A DNA stretch of 38,658 nt from an uncultured Alphaproteobacteria bacterium (GTDB taxonomy: Bacteria; Pseudomonadota; Alphaproteobacteria; RF32; CAG-239). The position numbers and the translations under genes were made by a program. Positions 30,476 through 38,411 of the stretch are shown here, in pieces. Numbering within the stretch: the first letter of the stretch is position 1; each line of letters opens with the position of its first letter. Location: the NCBI GenBank assembly GCA_944392315.1, contig CALXWH010000001.1, positions 128,703-167,360 on the forward strand. The letters run 5' to 3'. Under the pieces are notes generated by a model. That model was given only the letters and a program-made list of their open reading frames with translations. It was not told where the DNA came from and ran no database searches.

Positions 30476-31354
30476 ATGCACGATATTTGGAATCCATGGC
30501 ACGGGTGTATTAAGAAAAGTGAAGGCTGTCAGCATTGTTATATGTATTTTTTAGATAAGCAGCGTAATGCAGACGGCAGAAGAATTTATAAAGTTAAAAA
30601 TAATTTTGAATACCCTTTGAGCAAAAATAAAGATGGAACATATAAAATTAAAAGCGGGGAACATATCCGTGTTTGTATGACTTCTGATTTCTTTTTGGAA
30701 GAAGCCGATGAGTGGCGTGTGGATGCTTGGAAGATCATTAAACAAAGGCCTGATGTCGTTTTTATTCTGATAACGAAGCGCCCTGAAAGAATTGCTCAGG
30801 TTCTGCCTCCTGATTGGGGAGATGGGTGGGAAAATGTTTTTCTTAACGTGACTTGTGAAAATCAAATCCGTGCAGATGAACGTATTCCGATTTTGTTGCA
30901 ACTTCCTTTTAAGCACAAAGGAACATTTGTTGCACCCTTTATTGCACCGGTCAGTATCAAAAAGTATTTATCCTCACAGCACATTGAACAAGTTGTGGCT
31001 GGGGGTGAAAATTATGATGGCACGCGCCCGCTTGACTACGCTTGGGTTAAGAATTTGTATGATGAATGCGTGGAAGCTAATGTGACTTTTTGTTTTATGG
31101 AAACAGGCACAAATTTTATTAAAGATGGTAAAACTTATCACCTTCCTAGCAAACAGTTACAAAGTGTTATGGCCTATAAATCCGGATTACAATTTTTAGG
31201 CAAACCCTCCTCTTTCAAACTCTTTCCACCCAAGCAAGCTGATTTATTCAACAATGACAATGTGTATGTCAAGTTTTTTTCCGAACGTTGTCAAACCTGC
31301 GGATATAAAATTTTGTGCAATGGATGCTCAAAGTGCGGACGATGTTCAAGCTAA
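30476..31354 (+). CDS. Gp37/Gp68-like DUF5131 protein (radical-SAM-related cysteine motif)
   Basis: A 292-residue protein of the phage Gp37/Gp68 (DUF5131) type. It starts MHDIWNPWHGCIKKSEGCQHCY, with Cys11, Cys18 and Cys21 in a C-x6-C-x2-C arrangement that recalls the iron-sulfur site of radical SAM enzymes. VCMTSDFFLEEADEWR, FILITKRPERI, VTCENQIRADERIPIL and VVAGGENYDGTRPLDYAW are the usual family blocks. It ends with a cysteine cluster (six Cys within about 17 residues, CQTCGYKILCNGCSKCGRC), possibly a zinc or second cluster site. No reaction is established that I know of; a radical or metal role is inference. AAAGGG precedes the ATG. It is common in phages and accessory DNA. Confidence 0.88.
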   Translation: MHDIWNPWHGCIKKSEGCQHCYMYFLDKQRNADGRRIYKVKNNFEYPLSKNKDGTYKIKSGEHIRVCMTSDFFLEEADEWRVDAWKIIKQRPDVVFILITKRPERIAQVLPPDWGDGWENVFLNVTCENQIRADERIPILLQLPFKHKGTFVAPFIAPVSIKKYLSSQHIEQVVAGGENYDGTRPLDYAWVKNLYDECVEANVTFCFMETGTNFIKDGKTYHLPSKQLQSVMAYKSGLQFLGKPSSFKLFPPKQADLFNNDNVYVKFFSERCQTCGYKILCNGCSKCGRCSS

Positions 31355-31390
31355 TTCATTGAAATTTTCAATAACTTTGGCTCTTGTAAT

Positions 31391-31423
31391 AAAAAACACG
31401 CTTTATTAAAAAGCGTGTTTTTT
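31391..31423. terminator. Two-way terminator between the DUF5131 gene and the opposing gene
   Basis: AAACACGCTT and AAGCGTGTTT flank a short AT loop (about 31394-31420), with A- and T-runs on the two sides. It suits two convergent genes. Confidence 0.9.
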
Positions 31424-31437
31424 GATTTACATTTTGA

Positions 31438-32280
31438 TTAGACTGCAAATGCATTCCGATGAATTTGTTTGTAATTGTGGTTTGGCTTTGTGAGGGTACT
31501 GTGTGTGAAACAAGTTTTTACTTGGAATTTTGCTTCAACCTCTGCAAGTTTTTTTCTGATGTCTTGCAGATTAACATCAAACCCTAAATTTTGTTGTTGT
31601 TTCTGCAACACTAAAAAGAAAATCTCTGTTGGATGGCAGTAAATTATGTTCTTCCTCTTAGATTGATTAAACATTAACTTTAGCTGATTTTCGTTTGATG
31701 GCAGACGACTAATCAATTCCTTCAATACATTTTGCACTTGTTGATACAAATATGCATTATATTTCGGATCTTTGTTTAATTTATGCCAGGGATGAATATA
31801 AATTTCCGGCTTCACAGCAGTTATATCCATAGCCAAACAAACCGGCAGCATTACTCTTATAAATTCCGGATACCAGTGCAACAGTGTTTCAAAAGCATTT
31901 AAGGGTTTATCCGGCTTTGTTATTGAAGCACAGTCCCAATCTATGTACATCTCTATCAGATGTTCTGCTTTTGATGTTTTGGCGCAGCCAACATGATGCG
32001 GGCTAAATTTGCGATGCATTTCTTGTATTTTCTTTTCATCCGTTATCCACGGTGTTAAATACAAAAATGGCTTTTCCCAATCATGAAAAATTCCTCTTAA
32101 CGAGTAATGTCCGGTCAGATAATGCTCTCGCTCCAGAAACGCTAATTTGTGCTCTAAAGTATAACACACGGAGGGAACTCTCCATGGTCCCTTTTCGTTC
32201 CACTTGTTACTTTCTTTAGCGAAAAAACGGCGCATTTTGCTGTCTAGCAAATTACATGCAAATGATTTTGGTAGTTTCAT
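31438..32280 (-). CDS. Hypothetical protein with His/Asp-rich (HD-like) core
   Basis: A 280-residue soluble protein of unknown function. The middle carries spaced His and Asp residues, which might bind metal as in HD-type hydrolases: LRGIFHDWEKPFLYL near residues 62-76, MHRKFSPHHVGCAKT near 88-102, then EHLIEMYIDWDCASITKP. The order H-HD-HH-D is reminiscent of the HD fold or of the DUF5662 group, but spacing is not canonical and I am not sure. The C-terminal third is helical and Lys/Gln-rich. It stands alone, diverging from the ABC pair, and ends at a two-way terminator. A Fur-box-like sequence lies 24 bases upstream of its ATG. No good ribosome site is seen. Confidence 0.75.
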   Translation of the reverse strand: MKLPKSFACNLLDSKMRRFFAKESNKWNEKGPWRVPSVCYTLEHKLAFLEREHYLTGHYSLRGIFHDWEKPFLYLTPWITDEKKIQEMHRKFSPHHVGCAKTSKAEHLIEMYIDWDCASITKPDKPLNAFETLLHWYPEFIRVMLPVCLAMDITAVKPEIYIHPWHKLNKDPKYNAYLYQQVQNVLKELISRLPSNENQLKLMFNQSKRKNIIYCHPTEIFFLVLQKQQQNLGFDVNLQDIRKKLAEVEAKFQVKTCFTHSTLTKPNHNYKQIHRNAFAV

Positions 32281-32303
32281 AAAAATAACTTGTAATAATG
32301 GTT

Positions 32304-32322
32304 GATAATGATAGTTAATTAC
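32304..32322. promoter_or_regulatory. Fur-box-like sequence between the HD-like gene and the ABC pair
   Basis: GATAATGATAGTTAATTAC matches the classical 19-base Fur consensus at 14 positions by my count, including the whole first ten. It lies in the 196-base divergent gap. Alphaproteobacteria may use Fur/Mur or Irr/RirA, and AT-rich DNA yields chance matches, so this is weak evidence for metal control. Confidence 0.2.
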
Positions 32323-32476
32323 TTGGCTTGTTATAGGGATGTGCCCTTATTTTGTCAAGAAATATCAAATCCATTTTGGGCTTTATTTTATCTCTTGCTT
32401 TGTCAACTCTTATTTTTACGAAAAATAAATACTTTGTGGCTAAATTAGAGTGGTATTTTTATTGTGAGATTTATTC

Positions 32477-34234
32477 ATGAAACCTTTTCCTTCAAAATTT
32501 TTACCTTTTGCTACTATTTATGCAAAGATTTTTAAATGGCAAATTTGTGCCGTATTTTTCTTGCTTATTTTTAGTGCCGGACTTGCTAACTTAAGTATCC
32601 GCTTTTTTGCTGAAATTACCGGTGCTATTAAGCTAAATAACACTCAAAGTTATGATGAAGCGATAAAGTATGTTTGGTTTTTAGTTATCTCTGGAACTTT
32701 AGGAATTGTTGTTTCGCAATATCAAAAGTATTACTATAATGCAAAATTTATTATTCCGGCTCAAACACTTATGGAAAAGGATTTATTCGCCTATCTGCTC
32801 GGGCATAGTTATGAATATATCACCACAAAACAAAGCGGTATGCTTATCCGGCAGAAAGAGCAGGTTAAGCAACTTCCGGCTATGCTTGATCGCATTAACT
32901 GGGATTTGAGATTGTTCTTTGATATTCTGGTCAAAATTATCATGCTCTTATGTATTTCTCCGCTTATCGGATTAGGATATTTGCTGTGTTGTATTGTGGT
33001 TGTTTTTCCAAGACGGCGTTCTGCAAGGCGCTTATCTCGTATTTCTAAAGCCAGTGCTAAAATGTCGGCTATTGTGGACGGAAGAATATTGGATGTTATC
33101 AATAACCTTCTGGTTGTTAAACAATTTGACAATATTGAAGAAGAAAAAAAACGCCTTCATCCTCTGTTGGCTCAAGAGTTTGCCTTAAACAAGAAAAACA
33201 TGTTTATTTGGTGGGGACAGTATAACTTTATTGGAGCAATTACCAGTTTAATGTCTTTTTCTCTATTGCTCCTTTCAGTTTATCTGTGGAGCAATGGCGC
33301 CATTACGACGGCAGATATTGTTTTTATTTTAATGACGCTGATTTATGGACTTAATGGGTTGTCTGAATTGCAGGATTGTCTGCAGCGTATTCGTCAGGAT
33401 ATTGCCACCGTAGAGCAAGGCTTGGAACCTTTTAGTATTCCTCATGGTATTGTTGATGCACCTCATGCAAAATCTCTTAAGGTTAAAGGTGGAGCGATTG
33501 ATTTTCAAAATATTTGTTTCAAATATAAAAATGCAAAAAAGCATGTCTTTAAGAATTTCAATTTGCATATTAAATCCGGTGAAAAAATAGGTATTGTCGG
33601 CGCCTCCGGAAGCGGAAAAAGTACACTTGTTAATCTGTTACAACGCTCGTATGAAGTTCAAAGCGGAAATATTTTAATTGACGAGCAAAATATTACTCAA
33701 GTTACGCAAGAAAGTTTGCATGACAATATCAGCTTAATTCCGCAAGATACTGTTATGTTTAATCGGAGTATTGCTGATAATATTGCTTTCGGCACAGATA
33801 CAAAATCTGATAAAAGAATCAAAGCGGCGGCGGTTAAAGCATATGCCGATGATTTTATTTCTGACAAAGATGACGGTTATAACTCTTTTGCCGGTGACAG
33901 AGGATGTTTACTTTCCGGTGGGGAACGTCAACGTATTGCCATTGCGCGGGCTATTCTTAAAAATGCGCCGATTTTGATTTTAGATGAAGCAACTTCCGCG
34001 TTAGACAGCGAATCTGAACAAATTATTCAAAAAGCTATTGATAACCTTATCAAAAATCAAACGGTTATTGCCATAGCCCATCGCTTGTCCACGCTTAAAA
34101 ATATGGATAGAATTATCGTTCTTGATAAAGGGAAAATTGTTGAAGAAGGAACTTTCAACGACTTACTGAAGCAAGGTGGTCCATTTGCCAAACTTTATGC
34201 TGCTCAGCAAAAGAAAGGAAGGAAAAATGTTTAA
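32477..34234 (+). CDS. ABC exporter half-transporter (first of pair)
   Basis: A 585-residue membrane-fused ATPase. The N-terminal half has about six membrane segments (roughly residues 20-300, for example ICAVFFLLIFSAGLANLSI and IIMLLCISPLIGLGYLLCCI). The C-terminal ATPase has Walker A GASGSGKST near residue 376, Q-loop SLIPQDTVMF, signature LSGGERQRIAIARA near residue 480, Walker B ILILDEATSALD and the switch His in IAIAHRLSTL. All catalytic elements are intact. The exporter could carry a drug, lipid or peptide; nothing here fixes the substrate. It overlaps the next gene by 8 bases, and the two proteins share the same end motif (MDRIIVLDKGKIVEEGT), so they probably form a heterodimer born from duplication. 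Confidence 0.92.
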   Translation: MKPFPSKFLPFATIYAKIFKWQICAVFFLLIFSAGLANLSIRFFAEITGAIKLNNTQSYDEAIKYVWFLVISGTLGIVVSQYQKYYYNAKFIIPAQTLMEKDLFAYLLGHSYEYITTKQSGMLIRQKEQVKQLPAMLDRINWDLRLFFDILVKIIMLLCISPLIGLGYLLCCIVVVFPRRRSARRLSRISKASAKMSAIVDGRILDVINNLLVVKQFDNIEEEKKRLHPLLAQEFALNKKNMFIWWGQYNFIGAITSLMSFSLLLLSVYLWSNGAITTADIVFILMTLIYGLNGLSELQDCLQRIRQDIATVEQGLEPFSIPHGIVDAPHAKSLKVKGGAIDFQNICFKYKNAKKHVFKNFNLHIKSGEKIGIVGASGSGKSTLVNLLQRSYEVQSGNILIDEQNITQVTQESLHDNISLIPQDTVMFNRSIADNIAFGTDTKSDKRIKAAAVKAYADDFISDKDDGYNSFAGDRGCLLSGGERQRIAIARAILKNAPILILDEATSALDSESEQIIQKAIDNLIKNQTVIAIAHRLSTLKNMDRIIVLDKGKIVEEGTFNDLLKQGGPFAKLYAAQQKKGRKNV

Positions 34235-35993
34235 TATTCTTTATAAACCTCTTACCTCCGCTCCAAAAACACCGCTTAAATTTATTTTTGCTGCCTGCAA
34301 AGGTTATTATCACTTTTTTATTTTTGAAATTGTATATGGCTTTTGTAACAGCTTGTTTAAAGTTTCTGTTGCAGTTGTCTTTTCGTCCATGATTGGCTAT
34401 TTTTCTTCTATTGCTATTGCCGATTTCTCTTGGAAAAAAGCTCTAGCTTATCTTGGCGGTATTTTAGCTTTGTTTCTTGGAACAAATCTTATCCGTTTTG
34501 TCAGAGATTATATTAACGAAAATGTTCGCAATACTATTTCTTGGCGGGTGCGTGAGTATGGGATTACATATGCTGCCGGGCACTCTGCCGCTTATCTTAA
34601 AGAACAAAAATCAGGGCAACTTGCCCAGAGAATTATTTCTTTAAGCCATGCGACATGGAGACAGCTTTTTGCTTTTACAAGGCTTAATTCTTGCACCTGG
34701 CTTATTCTTATTACTCTTTTTTATATTGGTAAAGTTAGCATATGGTTTTTAATCCCTATTATTATCTTTGGGATTTGCTCTATACTCGTTTCTATCGCCA
34801 TATCTAAAAAAACAACTAACCTTAACCAACAAGGAGCTGCTGCAAACGCAAAATTTAATGGGGAAGTCATCGACTCTCTCAGCAATATCCTTTTAATCAA
34901 ATTATTTGGACAGGAGCGAAGGGAGATTGATAAATTACAAAATGACCTCAGTTGTGCCAATAATATCAATATTCAAGCGGTAAAATCAGAATCTTCTCTT
35001 TATGCCATCCAAGAAATTTTATTGATGGCTTTTCGCATCTGCGGAATTTTCATGGCTCTTTATTTATGGCAACTTAATAAAATTGATGTCGCCGGAGTCG
35101 TGCTGGTGCTTTTGTTATTAGAAGATATCTTAACTTATTTTTCGCGCTTTTTCTGGGAGGCTACAAATATCCGGACTTCTCTTGGAAAACTTGCTGATGC
35201 GCTGACATTTTTACAAGTTCCGCATGATATTGTTGATAATCCTCATGCTCGCCCGCTTCTGGCCAAAAAAGGAAAAATTGAATTTAAAAATCTTGTTTTT
35301 GGCTATACTCCACATAAAAAAGTTTTTAATGGATTTAATTTGACTATTCAGCCCGGTGAAAAAATCGGTATCGTTGGAAAATCAGGCAGCGGAAAAAGCA
35401 CGCTTATTAATCTTTTGCAACGCAGTTATGATTTACAAAAAGGCGAAATTTTAATTGACGGACAAGATATCTCGCAAGTTTCCACACATAGCTTAAAGTG
35501 TGCTCTCTCTATTATTGCGCAAGATAGTCTGCTATTCCATCGCACCATCAAAAAAAATATTGCTTTTGGTTCTCCGGATGCATCTGACCGACAAATCTAT
35601 TATGCCGCACGCAAAGCATTTGCCGATGATTTTATTAAACAAACCCCTCATGGGTATTTGACAATCACCGGTGAACGAGGTGTCAAACTTTCAGGTGGGC
35701 AAAGACAACGTATTGCCATTGCACGTGCGTTACTCAAAAAATCTCCTATACTTATCTTAGATGAGGCAACATCTGCTCTTGATAATGAAACAGAGAATGA
35801 TGTTATCAGTGCCATAAATGAGCTCATGGTCAATAAAACAGTTATTGCAATAGCTCACCGCTTGTCTACCTTGAAAGCGATGGATAGAATTATTGTGCTT
35901 GATAAAGGAAAAATTGTTGAAGAAGGCACGCCTGACAGTCTACTTGATAAACAAGGAAAATTTGCTAAATTATGGCAATTGCAGCAAGAATAA
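34227..35993 (+). CDS. ABC exporter half-transporter (second of pair)
   Basis: A 588-residue partner of the preceding half-transporter, with about six membrane segments in residues 25-310 and a C-terminal ATPase. The ATPase has Walker A GKSGSGKST near residue 386, Q-loop SIIAQDSLLF, signature LSGGQRQRIAIARA near residue 488, Walker B ILILDEATSALD and AIAHRLSTL. Both ATP sites of the predicted heterodimer look competent; there is no degenerate site as in TAP- or BmrCD-like pairs. ATG at 34227 follows AGGAAGGA and overlaps the stop of the first gene by 8 bases; a longer frame from 34176 is rejected. The gene ends 88 bases before csoR and shows no terminator there. Confidence 0.92.
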   Translation: MFNILYKPLTSAPKTPLKFIFAACKGYYHFFIFEIVYGFCNSLFKVSVAVVFSSMIGYFSSIAIADFSWKKALAYLGGILALFLGTNLIRFVRDYINENVRNTISWRVREYGITYAAGHSAAYLKEQKSGQLAQRIISLSHATWRQLFAFTRLNSCTWLILITLFYIGKVSIWFLIPIIIFGICSILVSIAISKKTTNLNQQGAAANAKFNGEVIDSLSNILLIKLFGQERREIDKLQNDLSCANNINIQAVKSESSLYAIQEILLMAFRICGIFMALYLWQLNKIDVAGVVLVLLLLEDILTYFSRFFWEATNIRTSLGKLADALTFLQVPHDIVDNPHARPLLAKKGKIEFKNLVFGYTPHKKVFNGFNLTIQPGEKIGIVGKSGSGKSTLINLLQRSYDLQKGEILIDGQDISQVSTHSLKCALSIIAQDSLLFHRTIKKNIAFGSPDASDRQIYYAARKAFADDFIKQTPHGYLTITGERGVKLSGGQRQRIAIARALLKKSPILILDEATSALDNETENDVISAINELMVNKTVIAIAHRLSTLKAMDRIIVLDKGKIVEEGTPDSLLDKQGKFAKLWQLQQE

Positions 35994-36007
35994 TATTTTT
36001 ATATATC

Positions 36008-36036
36008 TTGCATATATTTCTTTTTTGTAGCATACT
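36008..36036 (+). promoter_or_regulatory. Candidate promoter of the csoR-type gene
   Basis: TTGCAT at 36008-36013 and CATACT at 36031-36036 are spaced by 17 bases. An inverted pair (ACTGCA 36034-36039, TGCAGT 36051-36056) overlaps the -10 and start region and could be an operator, but it lacks the G-run seen at the ATPase promoter. Confidence 0.4.
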
Positions 36037-36080
36037 GCAATTTAATGAGATGCAGTTTTATGTTCTTTTGGGGGATTTTT

Positions 36081-36353
36081 ATGAATAAATGTATTGATTC
36101 AAAGGCTCTTCATAACAGACTTAATCGTATTATCGGGCAAATTAATGCTATTGGCCGTATGATTGATGATGGAACCCCTTGTGAAGATATTCTTATTCAA
36201 ATAAATGCTGCTAAGTCTGCTCTTCATAAAGCCGGACAGATTGTTTTAGAGAGCCACTTAAGGTGTTGTGTGCGTGACGGTATTCAAAATGGCGATGCAG
36301 AAGAAACGATTCAAAAATTCGCCAAAGCCATTGAGCGCTTTTCTAATATTTAG
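36081..36353 (+). CDS. CsoR/FrmR-family metal-sensing repressor, copper-type ligand set
   Basis: A 90-residue all-helical repressor of the CsoR/RcnR/FrmR family (HNRLNRIIGQINAIGRMIDDG, CEDILIQINAAKSALHKAG). These proteins leave DNA when they bind their signal. Cys34, His59 and Cys63 fit the Cys-x24-His-x3-Cys set that binds Cu(I) in CsoR (Cys36, His61, Cys65 in M. tuberculosis). The RcnR and FrmR sets lack the last Cys. Cys4 and Cys62 are additional. ATG at 36081 follows GGGGGA; a longer frame from 36045 is rejected. It stands in front of a P1B-type ATPase whose promoter contains a CsoR-like operator. Copper is the likeliest signal, but this is inferred from ligands. Confidence 0.88.
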   Translation: MNKCIDSKALHNRLNRIIGQINAIGRMIDDGTPCEDILIQINAAKSALHKAGQIVLESHLRCCVRDGIQNGDAEETIQKFAKAIERFSNI

Positions 36354-36434
36354 CTTATTTCGTATTTAGACTGTTTAGCTAAAATTCCTAAAATGATTTT
36401 TCTTATGTTTTTGTTTTGATAGTTTTCTTTTTAC

Positions 36435-36463
36435 TTGACATTATACTATATGGGGTATATAGT
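36435..36463 (+). promoter_or_regulatory. Strong promoter of the P1B-type ATPase gene
   Basis: A consensus -35 TTGACA at 36435-36440 and -10 TATAGT at 36458-36463 are separated by 17 bases. It is the best sigma-70-type promoter in the window, and the operator described next covers its spacer and -10. Confidence 0.7.
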
Positions 36464-36465
36464 AT
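36443..36465. promoter_or_regulatory. Probable CsoR-type operator
   Basis: ATACTATA at 36443-36450 and TATAGTAT at 36458-36465 are a perfect 8-bp inverted repeat around TGGGGTA. A G-run flanked by inverted AT-rich arms is the known pattern for CsoR/RcnR-family sites. Its position between -35 and -10 means bound repressor would block RNA polymerase. Confidence 0.65.
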
Positions 36466-36493
36466 ATTTAAAATGTTATGGAAAGGGAATACA

Positions 36494-38350
36494 ATGTTTA
36501 TGCAATTTATGGAATTCTTAGCCGGTGTAAAAATGACCATTGCCTCTGCACTATGCTTGCTGCTTAGTTTGACTTTCATGATTTTTAACGTTTCTGCGCC
36601 AATTGACCCTATCTGGGGTACTATTCTTATATCGGGCTTACCTATCGCGTATGAAGCATTCTATGCCCTATTGGTACGCAAAAAAATAACATCGCCACTT
36701 CTTATTACGACTGCTATGATTGCTGCGATTGCCATAAATGAAATTTTTGCAGCCGGTGAAGTAGTTCTTATTATGGCTGTTGGGGAAATCTTGGAGGATA
36801 TTACAGTTGATAAAGCTAAAAAGGGAATGGAAAATCTGCTGAAATTAACTCCAACGCAGGGGCGTAAAGTTACTAAAGATGGTGATTTTGTTATAGACAT
36901 CAACCAAATTCAGAATGGTGATATTCTTCGTATTTTGCCAGGTGAAGTTATTCCTGCAGATGGAACTATTATTTCCGGTTCTACGTCCATAAATCAGGCT
37001 AACTTAACAGGAGAATCTCTTCCGGTTGATAAAACGGTCAAGGATAAAGTCATGGCTGGTACTCTGAATTGTTTTGGATCTATTGATATCAAGGTTACTG
37101 CTATTACAGATACATTCTTAAAAAAGATGATAACTTTAGTTGAACATGCGCAACAGAATAAATCCCCCACAGAACTGATTGTTGATAAACTCGCGTCAAT
37201 CTTAGTTCCGGCTTCTTTATTTGTTGCCTTCTTGACATATCTTTTTACTGGTGAAGCCATTCGTGCTGTTACAGTGTTAGTTGTATTTTGCCCATGCGCT
37301 TTGGTCTTGGCTACACCAATTTCTGTTATTTCGGCCATGACATCCGCCTCTAAAAATGGTATTTTAATCAAATCCGGTGCGGCTCTTGAAATGATGGGAA
37401 AAGTTGATACCTTTATCTTTGATAAAACAGGTACGCTGACCTTAGGAAATATTCAGGTTACAGATGTTGTTGCTTTTGATACGCATTATTCCAATAATGA
37501 TATTTTATCACTTACTGCCAGTTTAGAGAAATTTTCTGAGCATCCTTTAGCAAAAGCTGTTATTGCTTCTGCTAATCAGGCTAAACAAACTCTTTCTTCC
37601 GTTTCAAATTTTAAAATGCTACCAGGAAAAGGGGTGTCTGGTACAATTGATAAAAATACTTTATTTGCCGGGAATATTACCTTCCTCAAAGAAAATAATG
37701 TTTCAATAAGTACTCAGCAGCAAGCGCAAATTTCTCAATTGCAAAATCAGGGCAAGACGTTAATTTTTGTGGCTTTAGAAAATCATTTACTTGGCTGTAT
37801 CGCTTTGTCTGATACGGTTCGTCCGGAAGCTCAAAGTGTTATTCATACACTTTTGCCTTTATCAAAAAATATTGTTATGCTTTCCGGTGACAATAAAGCC
37901 GCTGCTCAGTATTTAGCGAATATCGTCGGCATCACTCAGATACGCGCCAATTTGTTACCGGCTGATAAAGTTCAGGCTATTCAAACACTGCAGCAAGAAG
38001 GAGCTTTAACCTGCATGGTTGGAGATGGAATTAACGATGCTCCATCATTAAAAATAGCAAATGTAGGTGTTGCTATGGGTAAATTCGGTAATGATATTAC
38101 TGTTGATGCTGCAGATATTGCTTTGATTGACGATAATCTAAAAGCCTTGCCTAAGCTAAAACTTCTTTCCATCGCGACACTAAAAACAATTAAGCAAAAC
38201 CTTGCTATCTCGTTGCTATTCAACTTGTTCTGTATTGCTTTGTCTGTATTTGGTTTGATTGGTCCATTTGTCGGTGCAATACTTCATAATGTCAGCTCTT
38301 TGGTCGTTATATTTAATGCCAGCAAATTAAGTCGTATGAAAAATATTTAA
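36494..38350 (+). CDS. P1B-type heavy-metal-exporting ATPase
   Basis: A 618-residue cation pump. It has TGES at 172-175 (actuator), the membrane metal site CPC at 266-268 (VVFCPCALVLATP), phosphorylated Asp310 in FDKTGTLT, the P1B-specific SEHPLAKAV, and MVGDGINDAPSL. It lacks the N-terminal HMA domain. The last membrane segments read LLFNLFCIALSVFG and LHNVSSLVVIFNASKL. Compared with Cu(I) pumps (YN and MxxSS) these have FN and HxxSS, and the Zn/Cd pump Asp is also absent, so metal choice is uncertain. The upstream CsoR-type repressor favours copper. ATG at 36494 follows AAAGGG; longer frames are rejected. Usual P1B pumps are 620-830 residues long. Confidence 0.92.
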   Translation: MFMQFMEFLAGVKMTIASALCLLLSLTFMIFNVSAPIDPIWGTILISGLPIAYEAFYALLVRKKITSPLLITTAMIAAIAINEIFAAGEVVLIMAVGEILEDITVDKAKKGMENLLKLTPTQGRKVTKDGDFVIDINQIQNGDILRILPGEVIPADGTIISGSTSINQANLTGESLPVDKTVKDKVMAGTLNCFGSIDIKVTAITDTFLKKMITLVEHAQQNKSPTELIVDKLASILVPASLFVAFLTYLFTGEAIRAVTVLVVFCPCALVLATPISVISAMTSASKNGILIKSGAALEMMGKVDTFIFDKTGTLTLGNIQVTDVVAFDTHYSNNDILSLTASLEKFSEHPLAKAVIASANQAKQTLSSVSNFKMLPGKGVSGTIDKNTLFAGNITFLKENNVSISTQQQAQISQLQNQGKTLIFVALENHLLGCIALSDTVRPEAQSVIHTLLPLSKNIVMLSGDNKAAAQYLANIVGITQIRANLLPADKVQAIQTLQQEGALTCMVGDGINDAPSLKIANVGVAMGKFGNDITVDAADIALIDDNLKALPKLKLLSIATLKTIKQNLAISLLFNLFCIALSVFGLIGPFVGAILHNVSSLVVIFNASKLSRMKNI

Positions 38351-38372
38351 ATAGCCTAATACCTGTTATGTT

Positions 38373-38411
38373 ATCCCTATTAGATGCAATTTGCATCTAA
38401 TAGGGATTTTA
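38373..38411 (+). terminator. Long perfect hairpin after the ATPase gene
   Basis: A 15-bp perfect stem (38373-38387 with 38393-38407) closes an AATTT loop and is followed by four or five T. It probably ends the ATPase transcript. The stem is longer than a normal terminator in this window. Confidence 0.75.

Noticed and set aside
32042..32050. DnaA box TTATCCACG
   Set aside because: One mismatch and inside a coding region; expected by chance.
28756..32280. Genomic island integrated at tRNA-Asp
   Set aside because: No repeat of the tRNA 3' end and no integrase could be found downstream.
30003..32300. CRISPR array or defence nuclease near the DUF5131 gene
   Set aside because: No direct repeats with spacers and no nuclease motif were seen.
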